Translations under genes and position numbers: made by a program
The notes under the pieces: generated by a model
Database searches by the model: none
Told to the model about the DNA's origin: nothing
The model's input: only the letters and a program-made list of their open reading frames with translations
Shown here: piece after piece, positions 1 through 11,186 of the stretch
Layout of the letters: every line of letters starts with the position of its first letter
Numbering within the stretch: position 1 is the stretch's first letter
Assembly: GCA_015680685.1 (NCBI GenBank)
Contig: MNCI01028261.1
Coordinates: forward strand, 129,085 to 193,084
Source: Gnetum montanum
Taxonomy: Eukaryota; Streptophyta; Gnetopsida; Gnetales; Gnetaceae
Length of the DNA stretch: 64,000 nt
Reading direction: 5' to 3'

Positions 1-678
1 ATGTTCCATGAGTGTAAGCTAGCTTGAGCAAGTTGTCACATGTTGTAAGATACAATGCACCTGGTGTAGAACATAGCTTTCCCACACACGTCCAACTCAC
101 ACACAGTTGTCCATTGGACACGTGTCACGAGATTCATTTTCCTCTCATCTCTCAGTCATTGATTCCATTCATGAATTTTGTGCCTGAGCCCGGCCCAACC
201 CTATAAATACCCTATCAATTCACATAAACAGGGTTGGCAATTTTGAAGGTTGATGGCTTAGGAAATGCAGACCAGCAATCCTTGGACACTTGGGCATAGT
301 TGACACTTAGCACCTAAGCACTTCTGAAACACATCACATCACTCCGAGGCTTGGCACTTAACTTGTCATCCACACATGCAGCTACACTTTGACCAGTGCA
401 CATCTTTTCTAAGCAATACAATATAGTTCATTTTACCAGCCATTATTTTGTTTACTCTGCTTTGCATTCAGTTTACGTTTTACTTATAATACTATTTTGT
501 GTACATTTCTATTTACATTTAGCATGCTCTATTTACATTTAAAACATCAATTATAATAACCTTAGTGCAAGTCATAGTTTATGCGCGGGGAAGTCCTTGG
601 TTGATTTGCGTGCAGACCATTCAAGGGACTCTGCCTTCGTTTTCTTTTCTAGCTTGCCCTCGAGCGAAGGTAGGGTCA
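1..678 (+). repeat. 5' LTR of element A, partial, with TATA box
   Basis: Base 1 aligns with base 17321 of the right LTR and similarity runs to the GGTCA ending at 678 (17996 on the right). A TATAAATA box lies at 202-209, with its counterpart at 17520-17527, so this part of the LTR holds the core promoter, with the transcription start expected near 235. The upstream part lies outside the window. The open frame at 24-206 is not conserved as protein between the two LTRs and is not a gene. Confidence 0.9.
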
Positions 679-757
679 GCTATGTCTATCTGATGATCTT
701 TTGGTATCTGTTTTTCCTTCTATCCTTACATCGATGATTTAGGTCAGTATAGTAAAT

Positions 758-776
758 TGGCGCCAGAAGGAGAACC
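758..776 (+). other. Primer-binding-site-like sequence of element A
   Basis: The sequence TGGCGCCAGAAGGAGAACC has the TGGCGCC start typical of plant gypsy primer sites complementary to a tRNA 3' end. It lies about 80 bases after similarity between the two LTRs stops. Either the right LTR lost its last 70 or so bases, or this is not the functional site. The second GGTCA at 741-745 would put a longer LTR end close to it. The tRNA cannot be assigned by eye. Confidence 0.5.
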
Positions 777-778
777 TA

Positions 779-1158
779 ACTTCTTTGTTTTCTATCAAAA
801 CGTTGACCACGCTACCTGTCTAAACGCTGCACAAACTAAGTGCTGATTAAAGCCCAGCGTGTCTAGCCAATTTACATATGCCAGATTGACTTACCTACCC
901 TATTCACTTTCTAATACCTAATGTAGTTAGCTCACACTATTTGTCAGCATCACGCTATCAGCTCACGTCATCTGTTGATCATGCAGCAGTTGCTTGCTCA
1001 CGCTGCAGCTACTGATGCTATTGATCACACTATAGTTGTTCAGTTGCTCATGCTGCAGGTGCTGACGCTATTGGTCATGCTGCAGTTGGTCATCCACAGT
1101 TTCTCATGCTGCAGCCACTCACATTCAACTCGTCTAGCCTAGTTTACTTACATTCGTT
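779..1158 (+). other. Untranslated leader of element A
   Basis: No gene is visible. Bases 950-1125 contain repeated short words of the type CTCACGCTGCAG or CTCATGCTGCAG, loosely spaced by 25-35 bases. The same CTCACG(C/T)TG word recurs in the 9.7-10.5 kb and 16.4-17.1 kb noncoding parts of this element. Confidence 0.5.
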
Positions 1159-3981
1159 ATGGAATCCTCCCAAATTAACCTAGTAACGCTACCGATCTCT
1201 AACTTTGGGGCTGAAACCTTGAACCTTGTGATTTCTACGGAATTCATAACTGTTATTGAATAAATAAATCCCCAAGGCCCTACACACCAGTCACTTAGGC
1301 TACAGGGCAAAGACCCTACCTATGCGACTCTTACACCTGAATAGTATAATTTCATCTGTGTTAAGATCCAAGCCAACTTACCTATTAATCGTATAGACAA
1401 GGAACCAAAGAGAGACTATGAACTTATCCACAAAGGAGATCGTGAGTTTGTCCCTTCAATGTTTGATATAATCCCACTATCTAAACACCATCATAAACTC
1501 ATATCCTAGCTTCTCATGGCAAGAAGCCAATCCTTACAGCTGCCTCCAATAGAGCCTCAGGGTGGGGATGAGGAAGATGACTTTGTAGCCCAATCTAAAC
1601 ATGGGGATTCATACCATACCATCAGTCCCCATGCCCATAAAAATCCATTGTTTCAACCTTTCCTGGAAGAGACCATATTTCCACCACCAGCTTCTCTACA
1701 AGAAGTAGCCATTCCCATTCCCATCTTCCCCAAGTTCAATGTTCAATCTAACATGTCCACTTTCATCATACCTCTGCAAATACAATCCCAACAATCTCCT
1801 CCCCAAACTAATACAGGATCAACCTTTCGACCTTAAGTAATTGGGATGCCATTGGTTATACCAGCTTCCACATCCACCCATTACATACCTCAAGTGCAAA
1901 TCCAGCAAGAATCGGTGATCACTTCACAACCTATGACTGGGCAATGGGTTCCACCAGATATTTAGCAAAACCTGCCTACTCATTATAACATGCCACACCC
2001 CGTAGTCTCAGCCCCAAACATCATCCCACCGCGACAAATGACAATCCAATAATCTCTCTTTCCACAAATGATGCAACAATCAAATCATTATCAATCATCA
2101 TCAACTCAAACCGCCTGCCTGCCTACTTCTCAAGAGTGAGCAGATACGAAGAAAATGATGCACTCATTAGTAGAAGAATTAAAACGCCTTAAAATAGTGA
2201 ACATCGAGGAAGTCAAGGTGCTAGACTTCTACCAAGATGATCCAATTGACCCCTTAATTCCACTACTAACTTTACCAAAGGAAGTTTCATTACCCCAGCT
2301 AACCAAATACAATGGAGAGGGAGATCCAAATGCTCATCTAGTAACATTTTGAATAGAATGTCTATTGCTTCAGGCATGGCCTCATATAATTCTGCCTGTG
2401 TTTGTTATGTCCTTAACTGGAAAAGACTTAGATTGGTACCAAGCTTTGCATCGTAGCTCCATATCTTCTCTAGAGGACTTGTTGCACCAATTTGTCATCC
2501 GTTTCAAGTACAATCTGAAACCTAAAGCCATGTTAGATAGCTTGATTCAAATTAAACAAGCATCGTTAGAGCCAGCACAAAAATTTATCCAAAGGTGGAG
2601 TGCAGCCTTGAATGAACTTCACGAACCCATCTCGGAAACATATCTGCTTACCATCCTTAAGGCAGCTGTGAATGATTTTATTAAGTCGAAGCTTTATTAT
2701 TTGAAAGTATGTACATTAAGCCAAGCATTTGTGCAAATTAAGGATATAGAAGAGGTGGCACAAACAAGCAATGACCCAGCTTACTCAACCTTTAGGAGCC
2801 AACATATAAAAAAAGATAAATCCAAAACAATGGTAGCAATAGTGGCCAAGGCAACCCGACCTAACCATCCAGGACTAAAGGAAAAACAACCCGCCATCCC
2901 AAATGGTTATGAAAGGAACACACCCACACCTACACCCAAAACTTCTTCAAATAGAAACACCAACATGGGTCATTCTTGTACATTCGAAAGAAAAGACCCC
3001 ACTCAATATACACCCCTGCCTATGAATCCTTCACAGTTGCTTGATCAACTTCTAAAGGCTAGGTTAATTAAATATAAACAAATGTCTCCTGTGGCATCTC
3101 AAAAACATGATAGATTTTGTGAGTTGGCCAAAAACCCAGCCTTAGCAATAGCTAATGAACCCCCCATTCCAAGGGGCTTTAGGTTGGATAGGTTTTGTGA
3201 ATATGACCAACGGTGTGGTCATGGGACTGATTACTATCTCACCTTGAAACAGGATATACAACACATGATTGATAGGGTTGAAGTAGTATTTGATGATGCA
3301 AACCTAGTGAGACCCCAAAACCAATGCATGGGGATCTACAAAGATCCTCTCAATACTAGTGATGCACCATATGTGATTAATACTATCCATGTAGAGAATA
3401 GACAAGACGATCCGTGAAAACCTTTTGTGATTCACAGACCTCCAGAAAACATGCCTACCCCAACATCTCCTCAAACCCCTTTCATTATACACACATCTCC
3501 TACACCACAAAAACCATTCGTCATCTGTGTACCTCCTTCTGTTGCCACAACAACCATACCATTCAAAAATCGACCCATTCCCTTTGTGATCCGAGTGCCA
3601 AAACACCCTGACACACAACCCGCCTCTACTTCCCCAAAACCTCTGTGAGAACATCTTGTTGATAGGTTTATGAGAGAGCATCTGGAAAGAGAAAACCATC
3701 AACACAAATTACGACCACCAAAGCCTACACCACTAAATGTTGTTCCTATGGGTCTGTTTGTTAATGAGCCTAGTACAAGTCATCAAAACAAAGATAATGT
3801 CATGGGTTGTGTCCCGAACCCAGCATCCTTAGTTACTAATACAAAAATTCCTCCACGAGAAATACGAATGTTGGAACAAATGGACCAAGTCTCCATAGAT
3901 AAAGGTATCCCAAATGGTAAGGATTTAGCAAGCATGTTGACCCAAGTCACACAAGCCTTAAAAAAAAGAACACTTCTTTAA
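1159..3981 (+). pseudogene. gag of element A (capsid polyprotein), decayed
   Basis: Gag forms the particle that packages element RNA. A single frame runs from ATG 1159 to TAA 3981 (about 940 codons), broken by stops, for example at 1834, 2350 and 3415. The segment about 2260-2760 has the retrotransposon Gag look: LPQLTKYNGEGDPNAHL followed by MSLTGKDLDWYQAL, then an FKYNLKP motif and a helical region. The N-terminal 350 codons are Pro/Gln-rich and the region after about 2800 is Pro/Thr/Lys-rich. No CCHC zinc knuckle is seen. ATG 1159 is preferred to 1516 because the frame stays open between them apart from three stops. Expression as one protein is no longer possible. Confidence 0.8.
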
Positions 3982-4871
3982 GTCTATATGACCTAGTAAT
4001 GACTTCACCAGTACATTGGGAAGCTCTTGTATGGATGCTAACCTTGATCCCTGTTAGTGAGGACCTTCCTACAGATGAACTATCCATTTATGCAGTATTA
4101 TCCCCGCAACTTTAGGAATCAAAGACCACATCCCTAGAGTTTCGTGCTAAGGACATTAAGCTAGATGAGAAAATAGGAAAAGTCACCTCAACCCTTATGT
4201 TCATAATGATACAGGTCAATCATTTCAAGATACATAGGGTGCATGTCGATGATGGTGCGGCAATAAACATAATACCTTTTCCTGTCATCGAAAAACTTAA
4301 ACTTACTGAACAAATACAGCCCACGAAGACCTCTTTTCTAAAATCCTTCAGCGGTTCTCATGTTGGGGTGAAAGGTATGGTTACCTTAGATTTCATAACC
4401 AAGGACCAATTCCCCACATCGGTTGAATTCGTAGTGGTTGAAAAAATGCTAGGGTTCAATTTGATTTTAGGATGTCCCTGGCTAGCTCAACTTAAAGTTG
4501 TATCCTCACCAATCCATCAGGAGATCCACCTACCTTACGAGGGTGCTGAAATCATCATACATGGGGATACAACATTATCGATCACTTCCTCACACCCTGA
4601 GGTAGGTCAAGAGTCAGAAATTGAGTTCGTTGAGCCTAAGCAAGAAACTATGAGCATACATCAAGATATCAACCCAACGTTAACTCATGGTCTTGCTAAA
4701 ACTGAGAAAGCTTCAAACAACACAAACATAGGAGCCATTCCTACCGATGTCTCTTGGTTAGAACTACCCTTTGACATCATTGATGAAGGGGAAGGTGAGT
4801 ATAAAATCATACCCACATCCCCAACCCCACATGTTAAGCTACAAAGGATCAAGAGGCAACTCAACAACTAG
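3981..4871 (+). pseudogene. Retropepsin-like protease of element A
   Basis: The aspartic protease would cleave the polyprotein. Its frame is -1 relative to gag and takes over around the run of eight A at 3960-3967. The active-site region reads VDDGAAINIIP, where D-(S/T)-G-A is the family motif, so the S/T position is replaced by D. A second hallmark, LILGCPWL, lies about 90 residues on, as expected for the hydrophobic-G motif near the C-terminus of retropepsins. One stop precedes the domain at about 4114. The frame ends at 4871, next to a minisatellite. A strong splice-donor match, AAG/GTGAGT, lies at 4792-4800 inside this frame. Confidence 0.8.
4795..4800 (+). promoter_or_regulatory. Candidate 5' splice site of a protease-RT intron
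   Basis: GTGAGT after AAG is a near-perfect plant donor. A candidate acceptor, TTGGTAG/G, ends at 11176 just before the RT frame that opens with ATG 11187. Ogre elements of the same lineage are known to have an intron between protease and RT. The exon phases as read do not match (1 nt left by the donor, 2 needed), so either an indel occurred or another acceptor is used. Confidence 0.4.
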
Positions 4872-4879
4872 AACGAATC

Positions 4880-5041
4880 ACCACATGTCTGCAATGACGT
4901 TAAACTACCAAATGTCAGAAATGCCGTTAAACTACCAAATGTCAGAAATGCCGTTAAACTACCAAATGTCAGAAATGCCGTTAAACTACCAAATGTCACA
5001 AATGACGTTAAACTACCACATGTTCGCAATGACGTTAAACT
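4880..5041. repeat. Minisatellite array 1: six 27-bp units
   Basis: Six units of ACCAAATGTCAGAAATGCCG followed by TTAAACT, 27 bases each. Because 27 is a multiple of three, an open frame reads through it as a nine-residue peptide repeat, but this is incidental. Two degenerate TTAAACT copies follow at about 5150-5205. The TTAAACT core also heads arrays 2 and 3. Confidence 0.95.
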
Positions 5042-5044
5042 AGC

Positions 5045-5530
5045 CATGGTTAGAAATGGCTGGTTCCCTTTAAAATCTTCCTAAAATTATTATTGCTTTT
5101 GGCCCACTAAGGCATAAAACTAGTAATCTTTCTTTTACAATAGATGCAACAGTCCACCATGACTTTAAACTGATGTGAACAGCTTGAAATGGCTTTAAAC
5201 TAGGATTCAATTGCAAATTTACAAACATTCACTATGTTATGTCAAATTTTAGTTACAGTCTCGATCTATGCCTTCTCATTACTCCCTTCTTTTACAAATG
5301 TTGATTCACATTTTGTTTCCCCATGTTACATTTGGTTATACGCATATGTTCATGATAATACTTGAAAAAGTAAATAAAAAGAGATAACAAATAAAATAAA
5401 AAAATGATAAGTCAATATGGTAGTAAAATTTCAACATATTATGTCATAATTAGGTCCACATTATTACATTTGTCAATCACATATTTCCATCAAACATTCA
5501 AAAAAATCCAAAAACATTTAATAGCTAAAT
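5045..5530. other. AT-rich spacer beyond the antisense gene's 3' end
   Basis: No gene is visible. The stretch holds scattered degenerate minisatellite units up to about 5210, then AT-rich sequence. It would be the 3' flank of the minus-strand gene that ends at 5536. Confidence 0.5.
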
Positions 5531-5771
5531 TCTGGTTAACAATAAGTTAATGGAGGGGGTTGGTCCCCAAGATCTTCTTCATCATCTGCCCTTACTCCAC
5601 TGGGGCCAACTCCATCATTAACATTTCCTATGAAGAGAAAAAAAATAAAAAAAAATAGGTAAAAGTATTAAAGCAAATCATAAACACAAAAATTAAAAAA
5701 ATAGTAACACTAACAATGAAAACAATAAGACCATACAAAAAATAAATGCCACAATAAAACACTGACAAGTG

Positions 5772-6545
5772 AGGAAGGCCCTAAGTTGGCCTCCAAAATT
5801 CATAGAATCTCCACCTCGGGCACATTTGCCCAATCCTCCTCCGAGCCAAGATCAATGCCAGCCAAGGTTTTACCCTTGTCCACTGAAGTCCAGGTAGGAC
5901 GCTCAAGAGAAAACATGTCTATAGAAGACTCCCCAAAGGCAGTGGTAATGGCTCTCTCGGGAGATCCCTCCACCTCAATACACTTAGACAACCTGTCATA
6001 AGTAAACTGCAAGCCTAACCCATCAATGAACATCTCCATCCGACGATGTTCAACTGACTCCTCCTTTAACCATTTCTTGTATTGATGCTTGTGGTCCTTT
6101 TGGTCTTGGCCCCACTTTCGTACCTTAGCCGCAAAGGACTTCCAATCATGACATTTTTTGTTCAACAAATCCATCTATGCCTTTTGCTCAACCAGGTCTC
6201 GTGTAGCCTGCACCTTGATGTTCAAAATCATTCAGTAACGTGCATAGGTGATTTCAGATGTGCACCAAGTGTTATCACCAAACAATCTTGCAGCAGCAAG
6301 ATCATAATGAGACTGGAAATCCCTTTTCTCCTCCCTCTCCTTCGCTAGTGCTTCCTTCAATGAATGAACCTCGTTCCATAAATACTCAACCGAATGCCTA
6401 CAAGTCCAAAGCAACTTGGCATTTTGTACGACGCAACTAGAAACTGCATCGTACACATTTCTTGGGACTTTCTCAAAATTCCCTAGCAGTTCAGGGAGAG
6501 CGTCAATGTGAGTAGCTTCAGAGGGATCCCACTGGAGCTTAGCAC
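5772..6545 (-). pseudogene. Coiled-coil exon of the antisense gene
   Basis: It follows the acceptor CACCTGTAG in phase with the previous exon. It encodes a highly charged helical stretch (WNEVHSLKEALAKEREEKRD, then KKCHDWKSFAAKVRKWGQDQ) and an acidic tail ending near ANVPEVEILEAN. Two stops (about 6230 and 6178) break it. Heptad-like spacing of Leu/Val/Ala suggests a coiled coil. The terminal exon 5628-5536 adds an Asp/Glu-rich tail, although the donor before it is weak. Confidence 0.5.
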
Positions 6546-7324
6546 CTACAGGTGTGAGTACCGCACATGTGAATCAATGCAAAGAAACACAATAAACCCA
6601 GACACTAAGCGTAATACATAATACACACATACCTAGTTCTGCGTGAGCTTCTTGTAGGTGAGCAACCACATCATTAACGATGCCCTTAACAAAGTCCATT
6701 TTACTAGGCATCTCAGGCCATGGCCTCAACTGGTCAGTCAATGTGGGACAAGCATGGGAGGTCACTTTGATTGGAACTTGTGTCCCTGGCACCTCTGCTC
6801 GAGATGTATGTGCCTCAAAAATCTCAACGTCTACCTCTGATGCTAGAAATGATCAAGATAATCAAAAAATAACACGTGAAAATTAAAGGGTACAAGAAGA
6901 TGGATTGTACTAAAAGGAACATACCAAAAAGCCCTCTGCTATTTAGTTTATGTGGATCACCAAGCTACAAAGATCCATCGAAGAAGCCATCAAAGACACC
7001 TCTTTCATCACTTGAATGCCTAAGCACATCCAAAGCCTCCGCAAGCTTCGTCCCCATGACGTTTGTCACATGTTCCTCCTACGAGGCAGGAGATTCTTCG
7101 ATTATTTCTTCTCTTCTCTTCACCTCTTCCTCAAGCCCTATGACAATCACTTTAGGATCAACCATTGGTGTCAAACTCTCTCTCTCTCCCTCAGGACCTT
7201 CCTCTGATAATTCTAGAATCTTAGAGTTAGTATAACATAGTATATATAATGTATGAGCCAAAGAAAAAAACAACAAAAAGAAAATAATCATAATAAATAC
7301 ATAACAATAAAATAAGTTACGTAC

Positions 7325-8369
7325 CCTCCACTGGCAATACAAACTGAATCTTCTTTGCTTTTGGTGGTATCACATCTAGAGCAGGTTCTCTTGGATGTTC
7401 TTTCCTCTTCACCTTTGTCTTTAACTTCCCAACAGTCTCACCAATCAAATGTTCAGCCCTTTTAATAGACATGCATAGCCTAGGTGGTTCGAATCCCAAG
7501 CTATCATGGGAGTGATGGGAACGGCTGGTTGCACCTCCACTAGTGACTAACACTACTTTCTCAATATCTTTCGGGGTCCTGGGATCTTGTGGTGCTAAGC
7601 AAGTGTCGAATCCAAGGATGGGATAGTTGTGAACAATCCCTCAAAACATAGCAGTTATCACCACAAACCAGTAAGAACTCAACGAACCTACATAAGTACC
7701 CCGCAAAGAAGGCAAAGGTAAAATGGGATTTAGCATGGATGTTGGAATGTAATCTAATGATCTCACCAAGAAAACCAAATGCAACAAAATTGAGCCCACT
7801 TGTAGCAAATGCCTATCTCTAAAACTGCACACATGACATGCACAGACTCAATCCTAAGGTTTCTTTCTTGAGAAAGAGATTTGGGGAATGCCCATGCCCA
7901 AAAGAGAGGATACAAGAAGTTCATCTCCGTCGATCGAGTATCGTTTTGCATGGCAAAGCCCTTAGGACCATGAGATACACCCAACCATTGCTCAATCTCT
8001 TTTATGACTTGGCCCTCTTTTGTCGCTTTATCTATAGTTACCGTGGCACCATCCATAGGTATGCCAAAAAGATCAGAATGGAACTCAATGGTCAGGTAAA
8101 AAGATACCTTGACTCCTCAAACCCGCGTGCTAAAATAAGAAGCATTATCATTGAAAGAATCAATAATGGTAACCATCTCTGTAACTGGAATGCTAAGAGT
8201 CAAAGCTGTAAACAAGTCCATCAGACCTGCCTGGGTGAGGTGATTGATGATCAACTCAGAGTCTTTCTTCTACAACCATTTTTATGATTGCTCTACCTCC
8301 CCATATTTCATGAAAAGTGTGGCCTCAATGCACCCTGTTACAATAGTAACTTCTTCAGGGGAACAGCTG
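7325..8369 (-). pseudogene. Largest exon of the antisense gene: globular domain
   Basis: This exon starts after the acceptor TTTTTATAG and ends at the donor GTACGT. It reads SPEEVTIVTGCIEATLFMKY, then LIINHLTQAGLMDLF, then VSFYLTIEFHSDLFGIPMDG, then TEMNFLYPLFWAW. After a frameshift near 7830 it reads through IPTSMLNPILPLPSLRG to a Lys-rich end. An alternation of short helices, a 'W-L' segment and a late LRR-free hydrophobic block is reminiscent of the 'putative plant transposon protein' domain, but this is judged by eye. At least four stops interrupt it. Confidence 0.5.
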
Positions 8370-9539
8370 CTATAAAAAGAAAACGTAGAGTGAAGAGCTA
8401 AAAACATAGTACATGATGATGCAACAAAAAACAAAAATGGAATCTAGAGTATGATCATTTACCATCAGTAAATGGTGTAGGTAGGATAGGTGTAGGATTA
8501 ATTCTTTGAGGGAAAATTGGCCCATTAGAAGACCAATCCTCATGTAACCAACCACGAACTTGGCAGTGCTCAAAGGCTCTTGAAAACTACCTATGATAGT
8601 TAACAAGGGCCACCTTCATCTAGTCCAACACCGCAGCATGAAGAGGGGCCCGCCATGAATGTCTCTAGCGCTATACATGCTAAGGCAAGACCACCATCAT
8701 CATCATGCATCCCATGTTCATCAAAATGGGGCCTACATTAGAAACAACATTTACATTTAATAATGACATAAAATTCAAAAGGGAACCATAAATTAAAGTA
8801 AAGCACAAGAAAGCATACCTGTCCACTCTATATACTGTCCTAGGTGGGTTCTCGAAAAGAGTGTGCACACGAAAGGCTAGGAAATGTGTGTTTCTGCTAT
8901 TATAATGACTACAAGTAGGTAGCTCCCACACACAAGTCAAGGGATGAGTAGATCTAGGACCTTTAGCAAGGCCTCCCACAACCTTGAAAAGTCCCTCATC
9001 GATGTCAGTAATAAAGGCAAGCATGCCTTGTGTAGTCTCGGGCAACTCTGTCTCAATGATGTCATGAGCTAACTGTTCACTCAAGTGAGACCATATAATC
9101 ACACTAAAATGTTGTAGGATGAAGGACAAAAACAAACTAACACTAGGGCAGAACCATATCACATGGGGCCCGATGCACATGTCATAGGGAGGTGTGTCTG
9201 GTCCAAAGGGGCCAAACCAAGCAAGTACACCAACAAGCTCAACGACAAGAAGAGAAGATTTAGGTCCTTTACATACAACCAAAAACATTAGGTAAGTGAG
9301 GAAATCTAAGTGCTAATAATAGGCAAAAATCATAAAAACCAAAAATCACATAAATAGATACTTTGAATGCATAGCTTCACCCCATGAGACAAGGACACCA
9401 ATATCTATTTAGTGTATCTGACGCTCACTGGGGTACATTGAAATCGATTTCATAGTGAATTCATGTTTAAATCATCAGTCTTAGGAAAATAATAAACAAT
9501 ATAAATATAGAAATTAATAAATAATGAACATCTTGAAAA

Positions 9540-10270
9540 GAACTTTACACTTTCAAGCAAAGAAAACCTGGCACTCACACTGCAACCTCCCAAGGGCAAC
9601 TCACACTGGAGATTATTCCAACAAAATCACCCAATCCCCCCAACACTCACACTAGGTTCCTACATTCCAGCTCATGCTAGGAACCTACAACTTGTCCTAG
9701 AACCCTTTCCCTGTGTTCACGCTACCCAGGAACTTGGCAATCATGAAGCTTCCAGCAAAGAAATAGAAAAGAGAATGGAACTTCCAGCAAATTCACATTG
9801 GCCATTCCCTACCCAAAATCCAAAAAAATTTGCAGCTCACGTTGCCCTTCCTGAGGCCAAAAATTTGTAGTTCACGTTGCCCTTGGCCTAAAATCCAAAA
9901 AAGATTGCAATTGCCCAGCCCCAAAAAACCCAAAAATTCGCAGCTCATGCTGCCCTTACCCTGAGCCCAAAAATGAAATCCCCAAAAATGCTAGAAGAAA
10001 ACCCTGTGACCTAGACGCCCAGGAAAGCCCATAAACCCCATGTTGCCAAAACATCCAAGAAAACTCCATAACCCATGCATAGGAAGCCCTAAAAGCCCAC
10101 ATTGGACTGGATATCCTTGGCCCTCATGCCCCAAACTTGCATTCACGTTGCTCATGCTAATGCTACAAATCCCAAAACCCCTGAAAAAACCTCAAAATTG
10201 TGGCCATAAAATTCTATTCTAAGTAATGCTGCTAGTAAAATGCTGGAGAAAAATAGGAGAAAACAAACTT
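9540..10270. repeat. Degenerate CTCACGTTGCCC-type word repeats in intron 1 of the antisense gene
   Basis: The stretch is C- and A-rich, with many variants of GCTCACGTTGCCCTTCC and CCCAAAAA at irregular spacing. It lies between exon 1 and the next exon of the antisense gene. No coding potential is supported; the open frame at 10040-10222 is compositional. Confidence 0.5.
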
Positions 10271-10429
10271 ACCTATGTAGGGCCTCATTCCACGTTGAAA
10301 TCCTAGCTTGGGGGAGACACTAAAGAAGTTCTTCACTCTCCTCCACAAACACCAGATCCGCCTGCCTCTTCCCCTTGCCCCAGCTTGCCTTTCCTCTACC
10401 GTTGTCCTTCATGGTTTGCCTTGCTCACA

Positions 10430-10917
10430 TTGACGCTAACGCTGACATCGTAGCTCATGCTGCACTTTGTAGCTCACGTTGTTGCTCAGATTTCTAGGAA
10501 CTCATGCTAACAGAAATGATGCCTTGTACTCCAAAAACTCCCTTTTCTAACCTCTAATATTCTCAATTTAATTTAATTTAATTTATTGTCTTTTATTTTA
10601 TCTCTTCTTTTATTTTAATTTTACTTCACCATGTTTGCATGTTATTGTTTATGTCATATTTGCCTTATGCTTGCCTAATATTCCTTATTATTCCAGCCTC
10701 TAGAGATGAGGCCCAAAAATTCTTATGAAGAAGAGGAGAAAAGTGCATAAAAAATCAAACAACAAAAATAAATGAACATATATAAACATATGGAAATATG
10801 TAACGATGCACATAAAATTCATAAAACTTTAAAATCTCCATGAACTTATTGTTCACTCAAAAATTTAAAAATGATGCATACACTCAATCCAAATGACAAG
10901 TCAACATAAATATTAGT
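10430..10917. other. AT-rich spacer, upstream flank of the antisense gene
   Basis: This is the 5' flank of the antisense gene. It has further CTCACG-type words at 10430-10510, an ATTTA run around 10560-10590, and AT-rich sequence. No TATA box on the minus strand stands out clearly. Confidence 0.4.
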
Positions 10918-11056
10918 GGCCTGGTATGGCCTTAAACTACCATGTGGCCCGATATGGCCTTAAACTGCCATGTGGCTCAGTATGGCCTTAAACTACCATG
11001 TGGCCTGGTATGGCCTTAAACTGCCATGTGGCCCAGTATAGCCTAAAATTGCCATG
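10918..11056. repeat. Minisatellite array 2: five 28-bp units
   Basis: Units of GGCCCGATATGGCCTTAAAC plus TGCCATGT repeat five times, the last one degenerate. The array closes the antisense block on its right side, as array 1 closes it on the left, and shares the TTAAACT core. Confidence 0.95.
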
Positions 11057-11186
11057 ACTACCGTTACATCTTCTAATGTTATCAGTACATAGTTTGATCA
11101 CCCTATGTTTGTTTACATTTAGTAACTCTTTCACCAAGAGAGTGTCTCTTACTTTGCTCCCATTTTAAATTGGTAGGAGCAAGCAC

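Larger units (their letters stand above)
5536..10412 (-). pseudogene. Intron-containing antisense gene inside element A (at least seven exons)
   Basis: Read on the minus strand, exons are 10412-10273, 9312-8819, 8732-8463, 8369-7325, 7203-6925, 6842-6633, 6545 to about 5772, and 5628-5536. Donors are GTAAGT, GTATGC, GTAAAT, GTACGT, GTATGT and GTATGT, and acceptors end in AG after T-rich tracts. The introns after exons 4, 5 and 6 are all phase 1 and keep one frame, which chance would rarely give. Exon 1 encodes a basic N-terminus (MKDNGRGKASWGKGKRQ). Exons 2-4 encode a globular part and exon 7 a charged helical, probably coiled-coil part; the end is acidic. About ten in-frame stops and at least one indel in exon 4 show decay. 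I do not recognise the family with certainty. Its plan (basic start, globular domain, coiled coil) resembles ORF2 of elements C-E. Tat elements are known to carry extra, sometimes antisense, ORFs. Confidence 0.7.

Noticed and set aside
24-206. Open frame of 60 codons at the window start
   Set aside because: It lies in the LTR upstream of its TATA box, and the matching stretch of the right LTR does not keep it.
5536-10412. Antisense block as a Helitron or DNA transposon that captured gene pieces
   Set aside because: No terminal inverted repeats, no helicase or transposase and no CTRR-hairpin end were seen; its edges are the element's own minisatellites. It is not excluded.
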